The notes below the pieces were generated by a model. It was not told the DNA's origin. It did no database searches and saw nothing but the letters and a program-made list of their open reading frames with translations. Of a stretch of DNA of 8,725 bases, positions 1 through 5,802 are shown piece after piece (position 1 is the stretch's first letter; each line of letters begins with the position of its first letter). The stretch is from Corynebacterium sp. (GTDB lineage: Bacteria; Actinomycetota; Actinomycetes; Mycobacteriales; Mycobacteriaceae), in contig NZ_JAUMTY010000006.1 of the NCBI RefSeq assembly GCF_030530965.1, forward strand, positions 20,205-28,929, read 5' to 3'. The translations under genes and the position numbers were made by a program.

Positions 1-2
1 GT

Positions 3-77
3 GCGGCGCGCCCGTTGTCGCAGATGATTGAGCTGTGTTGGCCGGGCGGGAACTATGTGCCGCCGATCCCTCCATAG
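3..77 (+). CDS. Probable C-terminal tail of an unidentified plus-strand gene (partial)
   Basis: Reading from base 3, 24 codons are open up to a TAG at 75-77, and the tail ends in a proline-rich stretch (PGGNYVPPIPP). The other two plus frames stop at 25-27 and 29-31. About 79% of the third codon positions are G or C, in keeping with the other genes here. A competing minus-strand frame starting with ATG at 76 has lower third-position GC and no ribosome binding site. An inverted repeat followed by TTTT lies about 25 nt after the stop, which suits the end of a gene. The fragment is too short to identify the protein, and no function is proposed. Confidence 0.35.
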   Translation, partial: AARPLSQMIELCWPGGNYVPPIPP

Positions 78-427
78 GGGGTTCGTTCGCTGGCTGCTCA
101 GGTGGGACCGACTTGGGCATTAGGGATCTTCCTCTTCATGTGACCTGTTATCCCCAATGAGATTATTAGGCGGTCGGTCCCTTTTCCAAAGCCTCGCCCG
201 TGATTTAACCTGCCGGAAATAATCGAAGGTGTTGGTGGGTGCCCGGAGCCCTCCGGGAAATGATGATGCCTAATGCTTAGCGACGCTTACGTCGGTCTAT
301 TCCTCGAATTTTGCGGAGGTATATGGGGTTCCGAGAAAACTGTGGGGGTATATGGGCGAAAAATGGCCGAAAATTGACCATATCCGCCCGCACTTTTCGC
401 CACCAGGTCGCGTATCCCCCAGCAGTT
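78..427. other. Intergenic region with structured elements, no convincing gene
   Basis: This stretch separates a probable plus-strand gene end from the minus-strand ccsB end, so it would be convergent. It holds a two-tier inverted repeat at 104-181, a short 6-bp hairpin at 242-257 (CCCGGA, loop GCCC, TCCGGG), a 5-bp hairpin at 281-294, a direct repeat GGTATATGGG at 318-327 and 347-356, and the large nested hairpin at 336-429. The short open frames across it overlap ccsB or the hairpins and show no protein-like character. Confidence 0.6.
104..185. terminator. Two-tier inverted repeat with T-run, possible terminator or structured RNA
   Basis: GGGACCGAC (104-112) is perfectly complementary to GTCGGTCCC (173-181), and TTTT follows at 182-185. 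Inside, ATTAGGGAT (119-127) pairs with ATCCCCAAT (150-158) at eight of nine positions on the plus strand. On the minus strand the odd pair becomes a G-U wobble, so all nine positions pair. The plus-strand T-run suits a terminator for the gene ending at 77, but the loop is long for a simple intrinsic terminator. The better minus-strand pairing leaves a structured minus-strand RNA possible. Confidence 0.35.
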
Positions 428-429
428 TT
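336..429 (-). terminator. Large nested hairpin at the ccsB stop, probable terminator
   Basis: Four nested complementary segments are visible. AAAACTG (336-342) pairs with CAGTTTT (423-429), TGGGGG (343-348) with CCCCCA (416-421, one bulged base at 422), GGCGAAAA (355-362) with TTTTCGCC (394-401), and ATGGCC (363-368) with GACCAT (376-381). In the last pair the plus strand has a C-A mismatch while the minus strand has a T-G wobble, so the minus-strand RNA folds better. In that direction the structure begins at the ccsB stop codon and its last arm ends in TTTT. It probably ends the operon transcript. A short interspersed palindromic repeat is the alternative reading. Confidence 0.55.
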
Positions 430-1582
430 AATTCAACCCGGCGTACGAGTGCAGCCCCGACACCACGAGGTTGATGAAGAACAGGTTGAACACCATAATC
501 CCGAAGGCAACCACGTTGATCCACGCTGCTCGCTGGTCTTTCCACCCCGTCGTAGCCCGGGCATGTAGGTAAGCTGCGTACAGGATCCACGTCACGAAAG
601 ACATCGTCTCCTTGGGGTCCCAGTTCCAGAAACGGCCCCACGCCGACTCAGCCCAGATCGCGCCGAAAATCACGCCGAGCCCGAAAATCGGAAACGCCAC
701 GACGGCGGTGCGGTATGCCAGCCGGTCGAGCCGCTTAGCGCTCGGCAGTGGCCCCGCGATCTTCCCGACGATGCCGTGCTCTTCCCCCACCGGCTGAAAC
801 ATTCTCACGATGTACGCCAAGCTACACATTCCGGATATCAGCCCGAAACCAGCACCGATGGACACCGTCGACACGTGAATGGGGAACCAGTATGACTGCA
901 GCGCGGGTACCACCGGTGCCGACGCCGCGTACAGTTTCATCCCGCCGTAGAACAGCAGCGCGACCACTGGGGTCAGCACCCAGGGCCACATGATGCGGTT
1001 TTCGCGCTTAGTCAGGACCACCGTCGCGACGATCATCGCGACCAGCGACACCAGGGCGACATATTCGTACAGATTGCCCCACGGGAAGCGGTGCGCCGAC
1101 AGTCCACGCAGAATGACGCACGCCGCGTGGAACAGCAGTCCGAGGAAAACGACGCCCTGGCCGAACGTACCGAGCCGGTCTACGCTGTCTTGACGAGCGT
1201 CGAGCTCAGCTTGGCTCATTATCGGGCGATCGTGGGCAACGCGTCCCCACAATGAGCGGACCCGCGACGAACCACCGCGACTCGACGAATCAGCAGAGGT
1301 TGTGGAGGCAACATCATCTGTGCCAGTACCTGCACCCACGCTTACCGACGCAACACCGGATTTCGTCGCACTAGCTCCGACCAGCTCTTTGTCCGAGGCA
1401 GCCTGGGCTCCTTGGCCTCCGGACTGGCTTTCCTCACGACGACTGGCGTCCTCGTATGCCTCTTGAAGCATCCGCTCGCGCACGTAGTAGGCCAACATCA
1501 CGATCAGCCCGATGACGTACACGGCGAAAGCCACTTTGAACGAAAAGTCCGAAAACGAGGCGAGAGTCTTATTAACCGGCAT
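428..1582 (-). CDS. ccsB: Cytochrome c biogenesis protein CcsB (ResC-like, system II)
   Basis: This integral membrane protein of 384 aa is the haem-handling half of the ResB-CcsB complex, which exports haem and ligates it to CXXCH cysteines of apocytochromes outside the membrane. One membrane segment lies near residues 14-33. A Ser/Gly/Ala-rich linker of about 70 residues (roughly 45-115) follows, then a multi-spanning core from about 143 to 380. The WWD signature is clear at 315-325 (WGRFWNWDPKE). Histidines at 152, 236 (YWFPIHVS) and 378 (VSGLHSYAG) sit where the family keeps its haem-ligand histidines. The ATG is preceded by AGGAG four bases away. It is the last gene of the minus-strand set, 151 nt after resB, with a hairpin at its stop. 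Linker length and composition are likely lineage-specific. Identification is firm. Confidence 0.95.
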   Translation of the reverse strand: MPVNKTLASFSDFSFKVAFAVYVIGLIVMLAYYVRERMLQEAYEDASRREESQSGGQGAQAASDKELVGASATKSGVASVSVGAGTGTDDVASTTSADSSSRGGSSRVRSLWGRVAHDRPIMSQAELDARQDSVDRLGTFGQGVVFLGLLFHAACVILRGLSAHRFPWGNLYEYVALVSLVAMIVATVVLTKRENRIMWPWVLTPVVALLFYGGMKLYAASAPVVPALQSYWFPIHVSTVSIGAGFGLISGMCSLAYIVRMFQPVGEEHGIVGKIAGPLPSAKRLDRLAYRTAVVAFPIFGLGVIFGAIWAESAWGRFWNWDPKETMSFVTWILYAAYLHARATTGWKDQRAAWINVVAFGIMVFNLFFINLVVSGLHSYAGLN

Positions 1583-1586
1583 AGTT

Positions 1587-1634
1587 CTCCTCTTGATCTG
1601 TGCCCAGGCTATTCCACGTCACACTTTGGAGCAA
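1587..1634 (-). promoter_or_regulatory. Possible ccsB promoter and ribosome binding site
   Basis: In the 151-nt resB-ccsB gap the minus strand carries TTGCTC (1634-1629), a 17-bp spacer, and TAGCCT (1611-1606), which fits an actinobacterial TAnnnT -10 with a weak -35. A start about seven bases further on would give a leader of roughly 17 nt holding the AGGAG at 1591-1587 before the ATG at 1582. The -35 matches the consensus only in TTG, so this could be chance. The unusually wide gap inside an otherwise tight gene set is the main reason to suspect separate transcription. Confidence 0.3.
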
Positions 1635-1712
1635 TAAACACCCCATACTCCCAGGACGTGCGCCACTACTCGTCACTACCAACAGCGACGCTGCGTCCGA
1701 CTTCTACATCAC

Positions 1713-1726
1713 TGATGACGTCATCA
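1713..1726. repeat. 14-bp perfect palindrome after resB
   Basis: TGATGACGTCATCA is a perfect 14-bp palindrome with no spacer, eight bases downstream of the resB stop and about 130 bases before the ccsB start. It could be a binding site for a dimeric regulator or simply chance. No T-run follows on the minus strand, so it is not a normal terminator. Confidence 0.4.
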
Positions 1727-1733
1727 ATCGCCA

Positions 1734-3362
1734 TCAATCCTCGTCGTCGTCATATTCATCGTCGTCGTCCGGTTCCTGCAGGATTGCCCGCGCGTACTTG
1801 TTGAACTCGCGGCCCCAGCCAGCCCTATCGGTGCGCGCAAGCCCGGCGGTCTCAACAAGCGCGGTGCCGTCGTCTTGCGGGGTGACGCGCACCCACATGC
1901 GTCGCCGCTTAATCGACACGGACCCAACCAACCCGGCAAGCATGATGAGCGTGATCCCCAACAGGTAACCCTGCGTTGGATCGTGGCTGACCTGCAGGTT
2001 CACGAAAGGCTTCGCGCCGTTGAACGTGATTTCCGTCCCGTCGTTGAGAGTGGTTTTCTCGCCCTTCCGCAGATTCACGCGATCAATTTTCGACAACAGC
2101 CCCTGGTGGATCAGGCTCGTATCCAGGGTGAAAATGCTCTGCCCCACGCCGGTGTCCAGCCCGGCATCGCCGCGGAACACGTCGATAGCAACGGCCTCAT
2201 CGTCCTGGGTGGGGAACCGCGACGCAGACAGCACATTGTTGTTCTCGCCGGTGAACACAGCCGTGGGCGCGTACATACCCTGGATCGCCAGCTGGTTTTT
2301 CCTTCGTTCTTGCAGGTCAGGATACATCCCGGCGGGCGGGTCGAACCGCATCGCCCCGGCCGAAAGGAAGTTCGTCATGTCAGTCGGCTGCCACTGGATC
2401 TCTCCCGTGCGCGTCTCGCCGTCGGGCCACTTGACCGTAAACGAGGGCGCATAACCATGCCCCTGCAGGTACACGCGGTCGCCCGCGATCCGCAGCGGAT
2501 GGTTGACCTTCAGCGTGTACTTTGTCCACTCTGACGTGGGCTTATCGACGTCGTCCTTCGTCGCATACCGAATGTCGGACGTGAACATCTTCGCCTGCCC
2601 GTTGGACAAATAGTCCGCTTTGAAGTCCTCGACCTGCAGGCAGTACGGGGACAGGCGCGTTCCGTCGACAAGAGCCCCGTGTCGGAACGAGTCAAAATTA
2701 GCGACGGCTGAGTTGCAGAACTGCGAGTTCTCGTTGCCGGCGATGACGATGACTTGGCCTTCGTAGTACATCAGGCGACCGGCCGCGATGAAGACCAGCA
2801 TGACGGTGAGGCCGATGTGGAAAACCAGGTTGCAGAATTCGCGGGCGTATCCGCGCTCCGCGCTGAACGACCAATGCCCGGCGCGGTCTTCGTTTGCCGA
2901 CGTTTCACGCGTGTGCCATCTCTTGAACAGCGGGGTGATGTGGTCGCGCGCGTAGGTGTCGGTGTCGGAAAAATCGCTGGCAGGGAGGGTGCGGGCGCGG
3001 TAGTGAGGCAGCCGGTTGAGATTCTTGGGCGCGCGCACGGGCTGGGAGCGCATCGCTTTGTAGTGCTCCCATGTGCGGGGGATGATGCAGCCGACGAGCG
3101 AGATGAACAGCAGGACGTAGATGGCGGTGAACCACGTGGAGGAGAAAACGTCGAAAAGCTGGAGCTTGTCGTAGATCTGCCCGAGCTTGCCGTTGTCGGC
3201 GATGTAGGTGTCGACTTTCTCTTGGTTCAGGGAGCGCTGCGGGAGGATGGCCCCGGGGATTGCGCCGAGGGCCAGGAGGAATAGCAAAATCAGCGCGGTC
3301 CGCATGCTGGTTAGCCAGCGCCAGGGGATGCGCCACAGTGATGAGAATTGTTTGCGCGCCAA
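1734..3362 (-). CDS. resB: Cytochrome c biogenesis protein ResB
   Basis: This 542-aa membrane protein partners CcsB in system II cytochrome c maturation and is thought to receive haem and help present it to apocytochrome c. The N-terminus is typical of the family: a basic, aromatic lead (residues 1-18) into the first membrane segment (about 20-40, containing SMRTALILLFLLALGAIPG). Further segments lie near 78-96 and 177-198, then a large extracytoplasmic domain (about 200-465) with cysteines at 216 and 241, and a last segment at about 466-484 followed by a KRRR stop-transfer. His182 in segment three and His459 next to segment four may be haem ligands. The start is TTG, preferred because AAAGG lies eight bases upstream and the full N-terminus fits; the next Met is residue 20. 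The protein ends in a run of Asp/Glu (530-542), which is unusual. It follows ccdA after 62 nt. Confidence 0.94.
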   Translation of the reverse strand: MARKQFSSLWRIPWRWLTSMRTALILLFLLALGAIPGAILPQRSLNQEKVDTYIADNGKLGQIYDKLQLFDVFSSTWFTAIYVLLFISLVGCIIPRTWEHYKAMRSQPVRAPKNLNRLPHYRARTLPASDFSDTDTYARDHITPLFKRWHTRETSANEDRAGHWSFSAERGYAREFCNLVFHIGLTVMLVFIAAGRLMYYEGQVIVIAGNENSQFCNSAVANFDSFRHGALVDGTRLSPYCLQVEDFKADYLSNGQAKMFTSDIRYATKDDVDKPTSEWTKYTLKVNHPLRIAGDRVYLQGHGYAPSFTVKWPDGETRTGEIQWQPTDMTNFLSAGAMRFDPPAGMYPDLQERRKNQLAIQGMYAPTAVFTGENNNVLSASRFPTQDDEAVAIDVFRGDAGLDTGVGQSIFTLDTSLIHQGLLSKIDRVNLRKGEKTTLNDGTEITFNGAKPFVNLQVSHDPTQGYLLGITLIMLAGLVGSVSIKRRRMWVRVTPQDDGTALVETAGLARTDRAGWGREFNKYARAILQEPDDDDEYDDDED

Positions 3363-3424
3363 ATCGTCTGCCTTTCTTTTGCTATCCGATTATGGTCTAT
3401 GCGGCAGATCAAGCGTGAAGAGGT

Positions 3425-4246
3425 CTAGATCGGCGTCACCGTGCTGGTCACTGCCCACTGCCGGATCCACGACACGAACACCGCCCATTGGCCTGTGACC
3501 AGGGCAATCCCGACGACGATCAGGGCGACGCCGCCGGCGATCTGAACCCCGCGACTGTGACGACGCAACCACGATACGCTCGCTAATGCTTTGGAGGACC
3601 CCAGCGCCACCACGACGAAGGGCAGCCCCAACCCCAAGCAGTAGAAGATAATGAGGATGACTCCGCGCAGGGCCGTCGTCCCCTCCGTTCCGGCAGCGAT
3701 GCTAATGATCCCGGCGAGGGTGGGGCCTAAGCATGGCGTCCACCCGAGGGCGAACACCGCGCCCAGAAGCGGAGCCCCCATCAACGTGGACCAATGCTTC
3801 GGAGCCATGCGGCGCTCGTTCTGCAGGAACGGTATGAACCCCAGGAACACGACGCCCATCACAATGGTGACGACGCCGCCGACACGCTGTAGCAGCTCGT
3901 TGTTCATCTGGAGGGCGGAAATAGCGCCGAAGATGGACGCCGTCGCTAAGACGAAAACCACGGTGAAACCAGCGACGAACAGCAGCGCAGCCCCGGCAAC
4001 GCGGCCACGGTGTGAACGAACTTTTGTCCCCTCAGCTGTGATGTCGCTTTCCGCGCCGACGACGCCGGCGAGGTAGGAAATATAGCCGGGCACGAGCGGA
4101 ATAACGCATGGGCTCGCGAACGAAACGAGGCCTGCGAGCGCGGCAGCGCCCAACGCGAGGAGCAGCGGACCCGACGCCGCGGTATCCGCAAAGGCGGCAC
4201 CGATATCAGCGTGAAGCTGGGCGGCATGAACCTGGGCGGGGATCAT
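3425..4246 (-). CDS. ccdA: CcdA-type cytochrome c biogenesis protein (thiol-reducing membrane transporter)
   Basis: This 273-aa protein of the DsbD/CcdA membrane family passes reducing equivalents from cytoplasmic thioredoxin to extracytoplasmic thioredoxin-like proteins, here most likely the lipoprotein encoded just upstream. The two redox cysteines lie in the expected settings: C47 in SFASPCVIPLVPGY and C172 in GWTPCLGPTLAGI. About six hydrophobic segments are visible (near 27-48, 84-106, 121-140, 158-181, 193-213 and 232-252), matching the family size. The ATG overlaps the stop of the upstream gene by one base (TAATG), and GGAG lies eight bases before it, suggesting translational coupling. 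CcdA is typical in both system II loci and thiol-oxidoreductase pathways. Corynebacterial annotations sometimes call it CcsA. Confidence 0.94.
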   Translation of the reverse strand: MIPAQVHAAQLHADIGAAFADTAASGPLLLALGAAALAGLVSFASPCVIPLVPGYISYLAGVVGAESDITAEGTKVRSHRGRVAGAALLFVAGFTVVFVLATASIFGAISALQMNNELLQRVGGVVTIVMGVVFLGFIPFLQNERRMAPKHWSTLMGAPLLGAVFALGWTPCLGPTLAGIISIAAGTEGTTALRGVILIIFYCLGLGLPFVVVALGSSKALASVSWLRRHSRGVQIAGGVALIVVGIALVTGQWAVFVSWIRQWAVTSTVTPI

Positions 4247-5046
4247 TATTCCTTCTCCAGGTCGTTCACAACGTCCATGATTTCCTTCGCATTGACCTCG
4301 CGAAGGAAGACCGCCGCCGGCCGGTGCTGTTTATCGAGCACAATCGTCGTTGGCACGACGGATGCGGGGATTCCGCCTAGAGAGATAGCGGATTTGAAGG
4401 AGGGGTCGTAGATGCTCGGGTAGGTGATGTCGTTATCTTTGACGAAATCCTGTGCGGCCTGCTTGTTGAAATCGCGGACGTTGATCCCGAGAACAGTGCC
4501 GGCTGGTCCGCCTTTCGACGTGCCGGAATCATCCGAACCGTCCGCGCCGTTCCCCGGACCTTTCTGCAGGTCATCCTGAATTTCTTGCAGGTCATCGACC
4601 TCGGTGCGGCACGGAGCACACCACTGACCCCAGGCGTTCAGCACCACGATCTGATTGTCGAAATCCGACAACTTAATCGTCTTATCCGACTCCATTAACG
4701 ACGGCCCGGAGAGGTCTCTGACCGGCTTACGATCCTTCTGGTCGTACTTGATGACCAACTGGCCACCCGGGGAGACGAAGCTGAAATTCCCGCCGACGGC
4801 GACAGCGTCTTTACCAGCGGTTTCGTCAGAGCCGCAGGCAGTCAGTGTGGTAGCACCCACCGCTGCGACGACGCAAGCCACAAGTGCGGACGCTACAGAG
4901 TGACGCGCGGACAGCGCCCAACGATGACGATGCGTCACCTTGCGCGCACGCGCCGAAGTATCACCGTGGGCGCGCACCGATGTATCCACCGATGCGCCAC
5001 CGTGGGCAGCCACCTTTGGGCTAGCGGATGTCGTCTTCTTCACCAC
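4246..5046 (-). CDS. Thioredoxin-like (TlpA/ResA-type) lipoprotein
   Basis: This is a membrane-anchored thiol reductant, likely keeping apocytochrome c cysteines reduced for haem attachment with electrons from CcdA. The 266-aa product has an extended basic N-terminus (1-49), a hydrophobic segment (about 50-67) and a lipobox LTAC with lipidated Cys71. A thioredoxin fold follows, with the active site WCAPC at 142-146 and the cis-proline at 232 (VVPTTIVLD). A Gly/Asp/Ser-rich insertion at 162-183 interrupts the fold after the active-site helix. Two GTG codons open the frame in tandem; the first is chosen because GAGG lies eight bases upstream. The signal sequence would be unusually long, so a later GTG (residue 37) is possible but lacks a good ribosome site. 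It overlaps ccdA by one base and starts 59 nt after the histidine phosphatase. Confidence 0.9.
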   Translation of the reverse strand: MVKKTTSASPKVAAHGGASVDTSVRAHGDTSARARKVTHRHRWALSARHSVASALVACVVAAVGATTLTACGSDETAGKDAVAVGGNFSFVSPGGQLVIKYDQKDRKPVRDLSGPSLMESDKTIKLSDFDNQIVVLNAWGQWCAPCRTEVDDLQEIQDDLQKGPGNGADGSDDSGTSKGGPAGTVLGINVRDFNKQAAQDFVKDNDITYPSIYDPSFKSAISLGGIPASVVPTTIVLDKQHRPAAVFLREVNAKEIMDVVNDLEKE

Positions 5047-5085
5047 TCACACCACCTCACACTGACTCCGGCCCGTATCGTCAAC

Positions 5086-5114
5086 TTATACGCCACGTGT
5101 CGGATTTATACGCC
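5086..5114 (-). repeat. Tandem GGCGTATAA motif in the gap before the thioredoxin-like gene
   Basis: On the minus strand GGCGTATAA occurs at 5114-5106 and again at 5094-5086, exactly 20 bases apart. The first copy includes the stop codon of the histidine phosphatase gene. Both contain a TATAA core resembling a -10 element, and TTGACG follows at 5084-5079. A clean -35/-10 pair for the next gene is not visible, because the hexamer 17 bases after TTGACG is TGTGAG. This may be a promoter or operator region, or chance. Confidence 0.3.
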
Positions 5115-5798
5115 TTGTGCTGGCTCGCTATAGACCAGATCGCTCACCTGAGCACGAACACTCGAGACCGTATCCGCTGCACGAACATCCGACGCCACAC
5201 CCGACGCGCTCTTCTGCGCGGGGACGTCCACCGCATCGTCGTCGTCGAAAATGAGGCTGGTCACGCTGGCCAGTGAGCACTGGCGAACCGCCGGATTGTG
5301 AGCCAACGCCTTGCCCGCGTAATCGCGCTGCACCATGACGATAGGGAGCTGGTGAGAAACCAGCACGGCCTCGTGACCACGCGCCTCTTCACGCGCTCGT
5401 CCCACTGCGACCCACATCCTGTCGCAAATGTCCTGGTAGGGCTCGCCCCAACTGGGCTGCATCGGTTCTGTCAGGTGGTGCCACAGTTTGGGGTTCCACA
5501 GCTGGGAGCGCCACCCCTTAATCCGGTGCCCTTCGAGCTCATTTCCGGCTTCGATGAGGTCATCGTCGATCGCGATGTCCACACCGGTCACCTTCTGGAA
5601 GGGCTCGGCGGTTTCCTGAGCGCGCACCAATGGCGATGCTTTCACCACTGTCACATCGTGATCCGTGAAAGCGCGAGCACACATCGACGCCATCACGCGT
5701 CCACGGTCGCTCAAGTGATAGCCGGGTAGGCGGCCATACAGAATGCGATCCGGGTTGAAGACCTCGCCATGACGGACGAGGTGGACAATCGTGGACAC
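5106..5798 (-). CDS. Histidine phosphatase family protein (phosphoglycerate mutase-like)
   Basis: This 230-aa protein has the histidine phosphatase fold. The catalytic LVRHGE lies at 7-12 with the phospho-acceptor His10, Arg59 in SPLVRAQETA, a probable proton donor at Glu83 (LIEAGNELEG), and the second catalytic His149 in VLVSHQLP. Its start is GTG at 5798, with AAGGAGGG (5814-5807) inside the end of hemL and 8-9 bases away. The frame is open 21 codons further upstream, but that part overlaps hemL and is arginine-rich. The first four bases after hemL TAA separate the genes, so translation is probably coupled. A C-terminal extension of about 45 residues after the fold is acidic, then polar. 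Database names often read phosphoglycerate mutase, but the substrate cannot be told from sequence, and a glycolytic role is not implied. Confidence 0.9.
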   Translation of the reverse strand: MSTIVHLVRHGEVFNPDRILYGRLPGYHLSDRGRVMASMCARAFTDHDVTVVKASPLVRAQETAEPFQKVTGVDIAIDDDLIEAGNELEGHRIKGWRSQLWNPKLWHHLTEPMQPSWGEPYQDICDRMWVAVGRAREEARGHEAVLVSHQLPIVMVQRDYAGKALAHNPAVRQCSLASVTSLIFDDDDAVDVPAQKSASGVASDVRAADTVSSVRAQVSDLVYSEPAQGV

Positions 5799-5802
5799 GT
5801 AC

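Noticed and set aside
1..76. Minus-strand frame starting with ATG at 76 and running off the left edge
   Set aside because: It lacks a ribosome site and has lower third-position GC than the plus-strand tail that ends at 77. It cannot be excluded without more sequence.
242..257. CCCGGA-GCCC-TCCGGG hairpin as an intrinsic terminator
   Set aside because: Neither strand has a T-run after the stem, so it is kept only as a minor hairpin in the intergenic description.
1738..1772. Repeated GTCGTC/ATCGTC triplets resembling a microsatellite
   Set aside because: It is the coding sequence for the Asp/Glu tail of ResB. It is reported as a protein feature rather than as a DNA repeat.
1875..2534. Plus-strand open frame of 219 codons inside resB
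   Set aside because: It is the antisense shadow of a well-supported ResB gene, has no recognisable domain, and its composition follows from the high-GC codon pattern of the opposite strand.
2754..3284. Plus-strand open frame of 176 codons rich in Val, Asp and Gly
   Set aside because: It mirrors the N-terminal half of ResB in the opposite strand and has no independent support.
4565..4599. Duplicated TGCAGGTCATC in the thioredoxin-like gene
   Set aside because: It encodes the repeated DDLQ in a short helical segment and is explained by coding.
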